The notes beneath the pieces are model-generated. The model was not told where the DNA came from. It made no database searches and was given only the letters and a program-made list of their open reading frames with translations. The position numbers and the translations under genes are program-made. From Duganella levis (GTDB lineage: Bacteria; Pseudomonadota; Gammaproteobacteria; Burkholderiales; Burkholderiaceae_D): 64,000 nucleotides of DNA. The stretch lies in assembly GCF_009857605.1 (NCBI RefSeq), contig NZ_WWCT01000026.1:1-64000 (forward strand), written 5' to 3'. Numbering within the stretch: position 1 is the stretch's first letter; the number at the start of each line of letters is the position of its first letter. Of this stretch, positions 18,187 through 27,322 are shown piece after piece.

Positions 18187-18981
18187 TCATGGCAAGCCGG
18201 CCAGGCTGCTGTAGAACTTGTCGCAATCAGCCATCGTCGGCGCGCTCTGCTGCGAAATGCCCAGCTTGCCGGTCTGCCACGCCTGCAAGCTGCGCTTCTC
18301 TTCCTCGGCCAGAGGGCGCATGGCCAGCGCGTCGGCGCGGCTGGTGCGGGTGACCATCAGCACATCCGCCTGCTTCAGCCCGGCCTCGTTGGCGGTGCGC
18401 CAGCTTTGCACGGCGCCATCGTAGTTGGCTTTGTGCGCCGGGAACATGCGGCCGCAAGCGCTGCTGACGGCGGTGAGGAAATCGCGCCGGATGCCCAGCT
18501 TGACGCTGGCACGTTCAGCATCACTGAGCGGCTGGGCCGGCTTCTCGGCGACCGGCTCCTGCTTCGGCCGCAGCAATGGCGGATCGGCGATCACCTGATC
18601 GACTTGCGTCAACAACCCGGCGGCGCTGGCCGGACGCCCGCCTGTACCGCCCAGCGCTTTGCCGTTGCGGAACACATACTGCTCCGGCACCCCGTACACC
18701 CGGACCAGCGGGCCGAAATCGGGTATCTCGCGCCATGGCTTCCACTGAACCCGTGCATAGACTAGCTTGGGCTCATGGGGCAAGGCCGCCGCCCGGTCGA
18801 AGGTGTCGTCGGCGCCCTTGCAATAACCGCAGTTCAGATCGGGCGAGGTCATCTGCACCACCACATAGTCATGTTTGGCCACGAAGGCGGCGAGCTCCTG
18901 CGGTTTCAACTCCGTCACCGGCGCCGCCACGCAGGCCTGCGCCAGCAGACCAGCCATGCCTCCAACAATGCTCCGCCGCAT
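18187..18981 (-). CDS. Secreted thioredoxin-like protein
   Basis: A 264-residue protein with a signal peptide ending near residue 20 (CVAAP) and a thioredoxin-type redox site NCGYC near residue 52. The fold continues to GVPEQYVFRNGKALGG, with the cis-Pro replaced in context by VPEQ. A helical C-terminal half (about 150-264) has no recognisable family and contains two further cysteines. Probably a periplasmic disulfide or reductase-type protein; substrate unknown. Transcribed in the same direction as the VIT-domain gene downstream, separated by about 100 bp. Confidence 0.72.
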   Translation of the reverse strand: MRRSIVGGMAGLLAQACVAAPVTELKPQELAAFVAKHDYVVVQMTSPDLNCGYCKGADDTFDRAAALPHEPKLVYARVQWKPWREIPDFGPLVRVYGVPEQYVFRNGKALGGTGGRPASAAGLLTQVDQVIADPPLLRPKQEPVAEKPAQPLSDAERASVKLGIRRDFLTAVSSACGRMFPAHKANYDGAVQSWRTANEAGLKQADVLMVTRTSRADALAMRPLAEEEKRSLQAWQTGKLGISQQSAPTMADCDKFYSSLAGLP

Positions 18982-19068
18982 ACGTCCTCCCGTCGCTGAT
19001 AAAAACAGTAAATTATCTTAAAGACAACCAACCGCGCGCACGATAGAACCGCCTCCTCTACACCGCCC

Positions 19069-19097
19069 TGTACAAACAAGGCAAAACAGGGCATAAT
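19069..19097 (+). promoter_or_regulatory. Putative rhlE promoter
   Basis: TGTACA (19069-19074) and CATAAT (19092-19097) with a 17-bp spacer. The predicted start near 19104 leaves a leader of about 265 bases before the helicase ATG. The 388-bp gap between the two genes holds this promoter and the leader. Confidence 0.5.
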
Positions 19098-19103
19098 AGC
19101 TGC

Positions 19104-19369
19104 CTAGCCTGCAATGCGCGTGTCGATAACAAAGCGACACCGATTGTTCAGCCAGTAGTAAGTTAAGCAGCATCGCAGCCTCAGCGCATCATTCCTGGTG
19201 CCCTTATAAAGCCCTCCCGCCTCTGGTGTCGTTACATGACACCGTCCCGGCGCAAAGCTTTTGTGCCGAAATTTCTTTCGATTCTGATTGAGTCATTTCG
19301 TTTTGGTAGGCGTTGCTATTTCGCGTTCCGCTATGACAGCGGGGACGCTGGTTTTTACGAAAGAACAGC
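19104..19369 (+). promoter_or_regulatory. Long structured 5' leader of rhlE
   Basis: About 265 bases with no ORF worth calling. Hairpins can be drawn at 19249-19269 (GC stem around a GC/TTTT centre) and 19325-19347 (CCGCT pairing with AGCGG). Long leaders are known for cold-inducible helicase and cold-shock protein mRNAs; that comparison is inference here. Confidence 0.4.
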
Positions 19370-20806
19370 ATGACATTTGAAGCACTTGGTCTCAACACGT
19401 CCATCATTAAAGCCCTGACCGACGCCGGCTACACCGCGCCGACTCCAGTTCAGCAGCAGGCTGTACCTGCCGCGATCGCAGGCAAGGACTTGTTAGTTTC
19501 CTCGCAAACTGGTTCCGGCAAGACTGCAGCCTTTATGCTGCCGTCGCTGCACCGTTTGTCCGAGATCGATCCGGCCACCGCCGGCAAGACTCCTAATCAA
19601 GAAATGCAAGCCGCCCGTGCCCGTGGCGAGCGTCCACGTTTCAAAGCTGCACAGCCAAAAATGCTGGTGTTGACCCCGACCCGCGAACTGGCTCTGCAAG
19701 TCACCACCAATACCGACAAATACAGCGTCAACCTGCGCCGCATCAAGGCCGTGTCGATCCTGGGCGGTATGCCTTACCCTAAGCAGATGCAACTGCTGGC
19801 CAAGAATCCTGAAATCCTGGTGGCCACCCCAGGCCGTCTGATCGACCACATGGAATCGGGCAAGATCGACTTCTCGCAACTGGAAATCCTGGTGCTGGAC
19901 GAAGCCGACCGCATGCTGGACATGGGTTTCATCGACGACATCGAGAAAATCGTTGCCGCCACCCCGGCCAACCGTCAAACCATGCTGTTCTCGGCCACGC
20001 TGGACGGCGTCGTCGGCAACATGGCGCGCCGCATCACCAAAGATCCGCAAGTGATCCAGATCCTGAGCGCCGCCAACAAGCACGAAAACATCACCCAGCG
20101 CGTGCACTTCGTCGACGACCTGTCGCACAAGAATCGCCTGCTGGACCACCTGCTGCGCGACGAAACCCTGGACCAGGCTGTTGTGTTCACCGCCACCAAG
20201 CGTGACGCCGACACCATCGCCGACCGTCTGAACATCGCCGGTTTCTCGGCTGCCGCCCTGCACGGCGACATGCATCAGGGCGCGCGTAACCGCACCCTGG
20301 ACAGCCTGCGTCGCGGTTCGGTCAAGATCCTGATCGCTACCGACGTCGCGGCGCGCGGTATCGACGTCCCATCGATCACCCACGTGTTCAACTACGATCT
20401 GCCGAAGTTCCCGGAAGATTACGTCCACCGCATCGGTCGTACCGGCCGCGCTGGCCGTAACGGTCACGCCATCTCGCTGGTCAACCACGCAGAAGGCATG
20501 AACGTCAAACGCATCGAACGCTTCACCAAGCAACTGATTCCGGTGAATGTGGTCGAAGGCTACGAGCCGAAGAAAACCGCTTCGGCGCCACGCTCGTCGG
20601 CACGTCCAGGCGGCTGGAAACCAGGCGACAACCGTGGCGGCGCCAAGCCAGGCCAGCGTTCGTTCAGCAAGCCAGGCAGCAGCAGCGCCGGCGCACCACG
20701 CCGTGAAGGCAGCGGCGCTTCGGGCGAAGGCTACAAAGGCGGCGGCTACAAAGGCAGCAACCCACGCAGCAACGACGGCCAGCGCCGCACCTACGGCGAC
20801 CGTTAA
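19370..20806 (+). CDS. rhlE: DEAD-box ATP-dependent RNA helicase, RhlE type
   Basis: A 478-residue helicase with the full set of motifs: Q motif (YTAPTPVQQQAVP), Walker A (SSQTGSGKTAA), PTRELALQ, ATPGRLIDH, DEAD as VLDEADRMLDMGF, SAT (FSATLD), and HRIGRTGRAGRNG in the second RecA domain. The C-terminal ~80 residues are a Gly/Ser/Arg/Lys-rich tail, as in RhlE proteins that act on ribosome assembly or RNA decay. A glycine-rich insertion around 70-90 separates motif I from Ia. Followed by a textbook terminator. Confidence 0.95.
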   Translation: MTFEALGLNTSIIKALTDAGYTAPTPVQQQAVPAAIAGKDLLVSSQTGSGKTAAFMLPSLHRLSEIDPATAGKTPNQEMQAARARGERPRFKAAQPKMLVLTPTRELALQVTTNTDKYSVNLRRIKAVSILGGMPYPKQMQLLAKNPEILVATPGRLIDHMESGKIDFSQLEILVLDEADRMLDMGFIDDIEKIVAATPANRQTMLFSATLDGVVGNMARRITKDPQVIQILSAANKHENITQRVHFVDDLSHKNRLLDHLLRDETLDQAVVFTATKRDADTIADRLNIAGFSAAALHGDMHQGARNRTLDSLRRGSVKILIATDVAARGIDVPSITHVFNYDLPKFPEDYVHRIGRTGRAGRNGHAISLVNHAEGMNVKRIERFTKQLIPVNVVEGYEPKKTASAPRSSARPGGWKPGDNRGGAKPGQRSFSKPGSSSAGAPRREGSGASGEGYKGGGYKGSNPRSNDGQRRTYGDR

Positions 20807-20833
20807 TCGTTCGTCAGCGCTAGCGTCTGAATG

Positions 20834-20868
20834 AAAAAGGCCACCAGAGCAATCTGGTGGCCTTTTTT
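20834..20868 (+). terminator. Intrinsic terminator of rhlE
   Basis: A perfect 15-bp stem (20834-20848 with 20853-20867) with GCAA loop; the right arm ends in six T. Lies between rhlE and the TPR gene, whose ATG is 23 bp further on. Confidence 0.92.
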
Positions 20869-20891
20869 GCATTAAATGCTATGCTGTCGAA

Positions 20892-21590
20892 ATGAAAACA
20901 CCATTCACTTCCCTCCTGCTCGCGCTGGCCCTCGGCGCCGGCCTGCATCAGACTGGCGCCGCCCAGAATATCAATCTGGAGCCCAAGTATGGCCTGGTGG
21001 CCAAGACCGAGCAGCAGCAAGCTGCCGATCAGCATTTTCTCGATGAGGTCGACCGGCAGACCGGCGGCGACCGCGCCAAGGCGGCGGAGCAGATCGCGCT
21101 GCTGGGCTGGAGCTTTGTGCGCAAAAATGCGCCGCAAGACGCCATGCGGCGCTTCAACCAGGCGTGGCTGCTGGATCACTCAAACGGGCTGGCCTTGTGG
21201 GGCATGGCGGTGATGGAAAGCGCCAAGGGCAAGCGCCCCGAGGCGCTCAAGCTGATGACCGAAGCCGAGCCTAAATTGCGGGGCAATGTGGATTTCGAGG
21301 TGGACTATGCCAAAGCCGTATCGGTAGTCGGCCTGCAAACCAAGGACAAAGCGCTGCTGGCAGACGCGGCCAAACGCTTCGACGCCATCTACCAGCAGCA
21401 CCCGGATCACGCCGCCAATCTGCAAAACTGGGCCATTCTGCTGTACTACGCGGGCGACTATGCCGGCGCCTGGAGCAAGATCCAGTTGGCTGAGAAAGCA
21501 CCCGGCACCATGCCGATGGACGCGAAGTTCATCGCGGCGCTGGAAGCCAAAATGGCCCGGCCGGGCGCGGACTCAATCAGCGGGAAGTGA
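20892..21590 (+). CDS. Secreted tetratricopeptide-repeat protein
   Basis: A 232-residue protein with a signal peptide ending at TGAAQ (~24). Helical repeats follow: SFVRKNAPQDAMRRFNQAWL, DHSNGLALWGMAVMES and LQNWAILLYYAGDYAGAW fit TPR spacing. Probably periplasmic, acting as a binding scaffold. Partner unknown. The promoter must lie in the short space after the rhlE terminator, or transcription reads through. Confidence 0.75.
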   Translation: MKTPFTSLLLALALGAGLHQTGAAQNINLEPKYGLVAKTEQQQAADQHFLDEVDRQTGGDRAKAAEQIALLGWSFVRKNAPQDAMRRFNQAWLLDHSNGLALWGMAVMESAKGKRPEALKLMTEAEPKLRGNVDFEVDYAKAVSVVGLQTKDKALLADAAKRFDAIYQQHPDHAANLQNWAILLYYAGDYAGAWSKIQLAEKAPGTMPMDAKFIAALEAKMARPGADSISGK

Positions 21591-21661
21591 CTTCGCAGCC
21601 GCCGATAAACGACGCGGCAAACTGCGGTTTAACACTCAATATATCGAAATAAGGATCGTCG

Positions 21662-22501
21662 ATGCGCCCAACCTTGCTATTTTTCCTGATGCTGCTGAGT
21701 GCCGGCTGTGCGACAGTAGCGTGGTCTCCACACGGCGATTTGACTAACGGTAGCGGCAATGTGACACAGTCACGGATAGCCGTCTCAGGTGCAAGCGAGC
21801 TGGAGCTGGAAAACATCATGCATCTGAATGTGCTGCTTGACGTAACGGTTGGCAGTACGCCGCAGCTGGTCATCGAGGCAGACGACAATCTGCTGCCATT
21901 TATCCACCATGTGGAAAGCGGCGGCCAGATAAAAATTTGGACTACGGGCAATCTGGTCAGCGCACACGCGGTGCGCATCCGGTACGCGACGCCGCAGCTG
22001 GCTCGGCTCAAGGTCAAGGGTTCAGTACAGGTAGCAGTCAGCGGCTTGCGCGGCACAGCGCTGGCGCTGGACAATCAAGGTGCATCAAAAATTGTGCTGG
22101 ACGGCGTGGTGCATACCTTGGCGCTGACCAGCAGCGGTGCGGGCGATGTGCACGCTGAAAAGCTGATATGCAACTCGGCGGACATCAAGCTGTATGGCTC
22201 CGGCGATCTTTTTCTAGGAACGGTCCAGGGCGAGCAGGTCAAGATTGATACCAGCGGCTCGTCCGATATCACCATCGGCGGCACGGTGAACAGTTTGCTG
22301 GCAGACAGCGCAGGCTCAGGTCAGCTGTTGCTGGCAAAGCTGGCGACGCGTGACGCGCGTGTAGCGGTAAATGGCTCGGCCAGGGCCGAGATCAACGTCA
22401 GCGGCAATGTGGAGGTCAGCAGCGGCGGCGCATCCAAGGTCATTGTTCATGGACAGCCTCAGCACCGTAGTCTTAAAGGCCCGGCCATCGAGATACTGTA
22501 A
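21662..22501 (+). CDS. DUF2807 (head GIN domain) lipoprotein
   Basis: A 279-residue putative lipoprotein: signal with lipobox LLSAGC at residues 12-17, then a beta-rich region with repeated short strands (for example ALDNQGASKIVLDG, TSSGAGDVHAEKL, KIDTSGSSDITIGG). This rhythm is typical of the DUF2807 beta-helix-like domain. Function in the family is unknown; envelope location is inferred from the lipobox. Five bases separate it from the next ORF, suggesting co-transcription. Confidence 0.82.
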   Translation: MRPTLLFFLMLLSAGCATVAWSPHGDLTNGSGNVTQSRIAVSGASELELENIMHLNVLLDVTVGSTPQLVIEADDNLLPFIHHVESGGQIKIWTTGNLVSAHAVRIRYATPQLARLKVKGSVQVAVSGLRGTALALDNQGASKIVLDGVVHTLALTSSGAGDVHAEKLICNSADIKLYGSGDLFLGTVQGEQVKIDTSGSSDITIGGTVNSLLADSAGSGQLLLAKLATRDARVAVNGSARAEINVSGNVEVSSGGASKVIVHGQPQHRSLKGPAIEIL

Positions 22502-22506
22502 AACCA

Positions 22507-23013
22507 ATGAAAAAAATAGCCCAGCTGCCGCAACATAAAATAATCCCGCTGCTACTGTTTCTATTGCTCCCCATCAGAGCCAGCGCCGCCGACCTTATCC
22601 CCGCCCATCTGACCGGCGCATGGGGCACAGGCGCCTCGCTCTACGACGGCAAGCAGGAGCAAGCCGATGTGTATTTGCTGCCGGACGGGTTGGGCATGAT
22701 GGCCGGTTCGAGCGCGCCAGCGCACCGCGCCGATGGTGTCGATGACGGCAAGCCGGGGCCACGCGCCATCGTCGGCTACCCGGTGCACGCCAAAATGGAC
22801 AGCGACACACTGGTGCTGCATCCCTTCCTTCCGGCAGGCGTGCCGGGCATGAAAGCAGAATTCGACATCAACTGCCGTTACGCGCAGGCGGACAAGACGC
22901 TGACCTGCACCTGGCCAGACAACAAATCCATTCTGCTGAAGCGACGCGGCGACACCGTGCCGGCGGAGGTCATGCGCATGACCGACCAGGTCGAGCCTAA
23001 AAACAAGCGATAA
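22507..23013 (+). CDS. Secreted hypothetical protein
   Basis: A 168-residue protein with a signal peptide (hydrophobic stretch 13-23, cleavage after RASAA). The mature part is small and polar, with two cysteines (NCRYAQADKTLTCTW) that could form a disulfide. I recognise no family. It probably shares a transcript with the DUF2807 lipoprotein gene just upstream. Confidence 0.65.
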   Translation: MKKIAQLPQHKIIPLLLFLLLPIRASAADLIPAHLTGAWGTGASLYDGKQEQADVYLLPDGLGMMAGSSAPAHRADGVDDGKPGPRAIVGYPVHAKMDSDTLVLHPFLPAGVPGMKAEFDINCRYAQADKTLTCTWPDNKSILLKRRGDTVPAEVMRMTDQVEPKNKR

Positions 23014-23079
23014 GCGCGCCATAGGCCTGTCACATTCGCCCGCTATGATCGACGCTTCAGCTATTTCTCCTCTGCCAGC

Positions 23080-25197
23080 ATGTCGATCAACCGCCGTCAA
23101 TTTCTCCGCTACGCCGCTGGTGCGGGCGGCGCCGCCACCCTGTTTCCCGACCTGATCCGCGACGCGCTGGCGGTGCCCGCCAACAATGTCACCGGCACGC
23201 TGGCCGACATTGAACACGTGGTGATCTTCATGCAGGAAAATCGCTCCTTCGACCATTACTTCGGCACGCTGTCGGGCGTGCGCGGCTTTGACGATCCGCG
23301 CGCCATCAAGCTGCCGGATGGTCGCCCGGTCTGGTATCAGCCGGATGCTGCCGGCGGCCATGTACTGCCGTTCCACTTCGACGCCAAAAACACCAGCGCG
23401 CTGTCGCTCGGCACCGACCACACGTGGAAAGGCGCGCAAGCCATCTGGCAAGGCTGGGATGCGTGGGTCAAACGCAAAACGCCGCAATCGATGGGCTATT
23501 TCGACCGTGGCGACCTGCCCTTCTACTACGCACTGGCCGACGCCTTCACCATCTGTGACGCCTACCATTGCTCGATCTTCGGCGCCACCGATCCGAACCG
23601 CATGGTCGCGCTAACCGGCACCAGCCAGGGCTGGATCGGCACCATGGGCAAGCTGTACAACGTCAACGCGGCCGGCTACTTCAACGGCGATCCGGCGCTG
23701 GACAACATCACGCCCGAGGTCATCAGCGGCGCACCCAACTGGCGCACCTACGCCGAGGTGCTGGAAGCCAGTCAGGTCAGCTGGAAGGTCTACCAGGAAT
23801 GGGATAACTACGGCGACAACTACCTGGCCTATTTCCGCAATTTCCGCGTCAACGCCGACGGCAGCCGTCTCGCCGAGGACGCGCCGCTGTACCAGAAAGG
23901 CCGCATGCTGGCGCCCGGCTCCACGGCCGCCAACGCCACCGGCACCACGGCCGACTGGCTGGTGAACAGCTTCGCCGACGACGTCCGCCACAACCGCCTG
24001 CCGCAGGTGTCGTGGATCTGCTCGCCCAACGATTACACCGAGCACTCGCCCAACTCGCCCAACGCCGGCGAACAGATCACCGCCCGCCTGCTGGCGGCGC
24101 TGGTGGCCAATCCGGAGGTCTGGTCCAAGACCGTGTTCCTGCTGATGTACGACGAGAACGACGGCTTCTTTGACCACGTACCGTCCGACCTGGCGCCGCT
24201 GAATCCATCCATGGGCAAGACCACGCTGGCCGAGATCGGCGTCCATGAAACCTATCAGGGCGAGCCAGTCGGCCTCGGGCCGCGCGTGCCGATGCTGGTG
24301 ATTTCGCCGTGGAGCCGGGGCGGCCGCGTGTGCTCGCAGCTGTTCGATCACACCTCGCAGTTGCGCTTCCTCGAAGAGTGGCTGGTGAGCAAAGGCAAGC
24401 AGCGCGCCGCCGTGCAGTGCGACCAGATCTCGCCATGGCGCCGCGCCGTGTGCGGCAACCTGACTTCGGCCTTCGATTTCAGTACGCCCAACCGCGAATG
24501 GCCAGCCAGCGTGCCGCCGACCGCGGCCTATGCGCGCGTCTCCGGCAAGCCTTACCCGCAACCGCCCGTCAACCAGACGTTGCCGAAGCAGGAGCCGCAG
24601 CCGGCGAGCGGTCCGCGTCCCGCCTGTGCGCTGCCGTATGACCTGGCGGTGCATGGCCAGTCGACCGGTCCGCAGCAGTTTGCACTGAGTTTCGCCAACG
24701 ACGGCACAGCCGGCGCCGCCTTCATCGTCTACTCCAGCCTGCGCGCGGGCGGTCCGTGGTACTACACGGTAGAAGCAGGCAAAAAGATCGATAGCGAACC
24801 TTGGCATTTCGACGACGCTTACGAGCTTAGTGTGCACGGCGCCAACGGCTTCCTGCGCCAATTCAGCGGACAGCTTGCCGCGACTGGTGCACGGCCGCAG
24901 CTTGAGACGCACTATGAGCGGGGCAACATCACCCTGCTACTCTCCAACCGCGAAGGCAGCGAAGCATGCAGCTTCACCGTCTCCGATAACGCCTACGGCG
25001 CGGTGGCTGCCACTTACACGGTGGCGGCCGGTGCTGCCACGACAGTGGCCTGCGATCTGTCAGCCAGCTTTGGCTGGTACGACCTTAGCGTCGTCACCAG
25101 CACCGATCCGCATTGGCTACGCCGTGCAGCCGGTCACGTCGAAACCGGACGCGCTAGCCGAACCGATCCGCTCATCGGAGCACATCAGCCACGTTGA
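23080..25197 (+). CDS. Phosphocholine-specific phospholipase C, exported by Tat
   Basis: A 705-residue enzyme of the PlcN/PlcH class, which hydrolyses phosphatidylcholine or related lipids to diacylglycerol and phosphocholine. Twin-arginine signal RRQFLRYAAGAGG at the N-terminus, catalytic-domain motif MQENRSFDHYFGTLSG, then YDENDGFFDHV and a PRVPMLVISPWSRGG segment. Two C-terminal DUF756 beta domains follow (about 520-610 and 620-690). Length fits the family. Its last 26 bp overlap the convergent DUF5694-like gene. No chaperone gene of the plcR type is adjacent. Confidence 0.92.
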   Translation: MSINRRQFLRYAAGAGGAATLFPDLIRDALAVPANNVTGTLADIEHVVIFMQENRSFDHYFGTLSGVRGFDDPRAIKLPDGRPVWYQPDAAGGHVLPFHFDAKNTSALSLGTDHTWKGAQAIWQGWDAWVKRKTPQSMGYFDRGDLPFYYALADAFTICDAYHCSIFGATDPNRMVALTGTSQGWIGTMGKLYNVNAAGYFNGDPALDNITPEVISGAPNWRTYAEVLEASQVSWKVYQEWDNYGDNYLAYFRNFRVNADGSRLAEDAPLYQKGRMLAPGSTAANATGTTADWLVNSFADDVRHNRLPQVSWICSPNDYTEHSPNSPNAGEQITARLLAALVANPEVWSKTVFLLMYDENDGFFDHVPSDLAPLNPSMGKTTLAEIGVHETYQGEPVGLGPRVPMLVISPWSRGGRVCSQLFDHTSQLRFLEEWLVSKGKQRAAVQCDQISPWRRAVCGNLTSAFDFSTPNREWPASVPPTAAYARVSGKPYPQPPVNQTLPKQEPQPASGPRPACALPYDLAVHGQSTGPQQFALSFANDGTAGAAFIVYSSLRAGGPWYYTVEAGKKIDSEPWHFDDAYELSVHGANGFLRQFSGQLAATGARPQLETHYERGNITLLLSNREGSEACSFTVSDNAYGAVAATYTVAAGAATTVACDLSASFGWYDLSVVTSTDPHWLRRAAGHVETGRASRTDPLIGAHQPR

Positions 25198-26218
25198 CGA
25201 TGTCCACACCTTGCAGTTGCCCCAGCCAGGCATCGAACCACGACTTGTGGGCCGAGCCGACGATGGTCAGCACCCGGGCGCCGGGCTGTTCGCGGAACGT
25301 CTCGCGGATATTGGCCACCATGCGCAGATTGCGGACTTCCCAGCCGGCCACCCATATTTGCGGATAATGTTCCGGCGACTTGCCGCGCATCGCGGCAAGT
25401 ACATTGGCGTCAGCCTCGACGGCCAGCGCGGCCGGATCGTTGATCAGCCGGTACAGCGGCAGCAAGTCATCGGCCAGCTTCAGCCCATCTTCCTGTTTTT
25501 GCTGCACCTTCGAGGCCGCGCTGCCCGCTGCCCAGGCCCCCTCGATCGAATGGACCAGCGCTTTGATATCCGGTACGTCCAGGCGGTCGCCGGTATGGTT
25601 ATCGACCGCGTGCACCCGCGCAAGGCCCAGCCTCGCTGCCAGCACGGCGGCTAGCTGGTAGCTCTCGTTGTTGGTGGAGGCCAAGCGTTGCAGCTGTGCG
25701 ACCAGCGCGTCGTCCAACAGGTCGCCGGCGCGGCGCTCTGGCGCTGGCAATTGCAACCACTGGACGTAAGCGGAGGCCGGCTCGTTCGCCGCCAGGAATA
25801 CTGCCGCCAGGCGGCGCCGTTGCGCCGGCGTCGGCTGCGCGGGCCAGGTCTTGAGCGTCTGGTAAGCTTCGGCAATGGCCGCCGTCAGGTCAAGGCCGGT
25901 GGCGGCCTGGGCCGCTTCGTTGGTTGGGCAGTAGTCCTTGCCGTACTTCGCCGGTTGGCGCGCAGCAAGGTCGCAGTCTTCGCCCGGCTCGTTCTCCACG
26001 GTGATGATGGACGGCTTGAACACCGCGAGCTTGTCCAGCATGCCGTTCAGTGCGGCGGGGTTATAACTCTTCGGCATATAGCGCAAATGCACCGTGCCCA
26101 GCACCAGAACCTGGGAACGCGGCCCCACCATATCGCGATCCAGCGTCGCAAGATGCCCCTGCGCCTGCGCCGCGACCGGCAATGCGGCGATCACCGCCAA
26201 CCAATGAAGTCCTCTCAC
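25172..26218 (-). CDS. DUF5694-like secreted protein
   Basis: A 348-residue protein with a signal peptide (RGLHWLAVIAALPVAAQAQG). The mature part begins with VLVLGTVHLRYMP and contains ITVENEPGEDC and, near the end, VLTIVGSAHKSWFDAWL. This resembles DUF5694/TraB-type proteins with conserved Gly-Thr-x-His and Gly-x-x-His motifs, suggesting a metal-dependent hydrolase-like fold (inference). The GTG at 26218 is chosen over an upstream ATG because GGGGGG precedes it and the signal peptide begins there. Overlaps the 3' end of the phospholipase gene by 26 bp. Confidence 0.7.
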   Translation of the reverse strand: MRGLHWLAVIAALPVAAQAQGHLATLDRDMVGPRSQVLVLGTVHLRYMPKSYNPAALNGMLDKLAVFKPSIITVENEPGEDCDLAARQPAKYGKDYCPTNEAAQAATGLDLTAAIAEAYQTLKTWPAQPTPAQRRRLAAVFLAANEPASAYVQWLQLPAPERRAGDLLDDALVAQLQRLASTNNESYQLAAVLAARLGLARVHAVDNHTGDRLDVPDIKALVHSIEGAWAAGSAASKVQQKQEDGLKLADDLLPLYRLINDPAALAVEADANVLAAMRGKSPEHYPQIWVAGWEVRNLRMVANIRETFREQPGARVLTIVGSAHKSWFDAWLGQLQGVDIVNVADVLR

Positions 26219-26388
26219 ACTGCCCCCCGGATAGATGATGAATGAGATAACAGTGTAAAAAAGAAATCGAACGCGCACGCGTCCGTTTAGACAGAATGCC
26301 AATTAAGCGGTACAGGATGCATAATTGCCCCGCCAAAAGTAATTTCAGAGCATTACAATATTCGGAGCTCTGGAACGCCTTCCAGTCT

Positions 26389-26946
26389 ATGACCGCACCA
26401 CCAACAATAACTGAGCAAGATCAAGCCATCACCGCGACCGTGTTGCGCGAGCGTTCGCGCTTGTGGCATTTCATCCGCCGCCGCGTGGCGGACCAGACGG
26501 ATGCCGACGATATCCTGCAAGATGTGTTCTACGAGTTCACCCAGGCTTACCACCTGCCGGAGCCGATCGAACAGGTCAGCGCCTGGCTGTTCCGGGTGGC
26601 GCGCAACCGTATCATCGACCGCTTCCGCAAGAAGAAGGAAGTCGCCCTTGAGGACCTGGGCAGTGGCGACGAGGACGAGGATTGCCGCCTCGACCTGATG
26701 CTGCCTTCCCCCGACGGCGGCCCGGAAGCGGCCTACACCCGCGCCATGCTGCTGGAAGAACTGCAGCGTGCGCTGGAAGCATTGCCCGCCAACCAGCGCG
26801 AAGTGTTCATCGCCCACGAGCTGGACGGCATCAGTTTCAAGGAGATGGCGGCAGAGACCGGCGTCTCGATCAACACTTTATTGGCCCGCAAGCGCTACGC
26901 CGTGCTGTATCTGCGCCAGCGCCTGCAAGCCCTGTACGACGAATGA
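26389..26946 (+). CDS. ECF-type RNA polymerase sigma factor
   Basis: A 185-residue sigma factor with region 2 (LWHFIRRRVADQTDADDILQ, AWLFRVARNRIIDRFRKKK) and region 4 (ALPANQREVFIAHELDGISF, then VSINTLLARKRYAVLYLRQR). Start at 26389 (MTAPPTITEQD) chosen because the conserved part begins soon after; an upstream in-frame extension is not sigma-like. No classical anti-sigma gene follows; instead a small one- or two-segment membrane protein does, which may take that role. Confidence 0.92.
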   Translation: MTAPPTITEQDQAITATVLRERSRLWHFIRRRVADQTDADDILQDVFYEFTQAYHLPEPIEQVSAWLFRVARNRIIDRFRKKKEVALEDLGSGDEDEDCRLDLMLPSPDGGPEAAYTRAMLLEELQRALEALPANQREVFIAHELDGISFKEMAAETGVSINTLLARKRYAVLYLRQRLQALYDE

Positions 26947-26962
26947 AAGGAGTACCAACAAA

Positions 26963-27322
26963 ATGCGTCACGAAAATATGAGCTACAAGAAATTTAAACT
27001 GATCAAATGCCTGTGGATACTGGCCGGCGCCGCCGCGTTGGGCGCCATCGTCATGTGGCTATGGAATTGCCTGATCCCGACCATCTTCCCCGGCGCCAAT
27101 GCCGTGAACTATTGGCAGGCTTTGGGATTGCTGCTACTCTGCCGCATCCTGTTTGGCGGCTTCCGCGGCCATCATCGCGACTGGCACGAAAAGCGCGAGC
27201 ACTGGCAGCGCTGGCAAGCCATGACGCCGGAAGAGCGCGGTCAGTTCTTCAAGCAGCGCGAACAGTTCTTCAAGCACCGCGCGCCGTTCTGCCGCCCATC
27301 CGAAAAGAAAGATAACGAATGA
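26963..27322 (+). CDS. Small membrane protein following an ECF sigma gene
   Basis: A 119-residue protein with two membrane segments (CLWILAGAAALGAIVMWLW and ALGLLLLCRILFGGF) and a basic, His/Gln-rich cytoplasmic tail. AAGGAG lies ten bases before the chosen ATG. The WLWNCLIPTIFPGANAVNYW loop between segments recurs in uncharacterised small proteins found next to ECF sigma genes, as far as I recall. Its stop overlaps the MFS start as ATGA. It could act as an anti-sigma or sensor; this is inference. Confidence 0.78.
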   Translation: MRHENMSYKKFKLIKCLWILAGAAALGAIVMWLWNCLIPTIFPGANAVNYWQALGLLLLCRILFGGFRGHHRDWHEKREHWQRWQAMTPEERGQFFKQREQFFKHRAPFCRPSEKKDNE

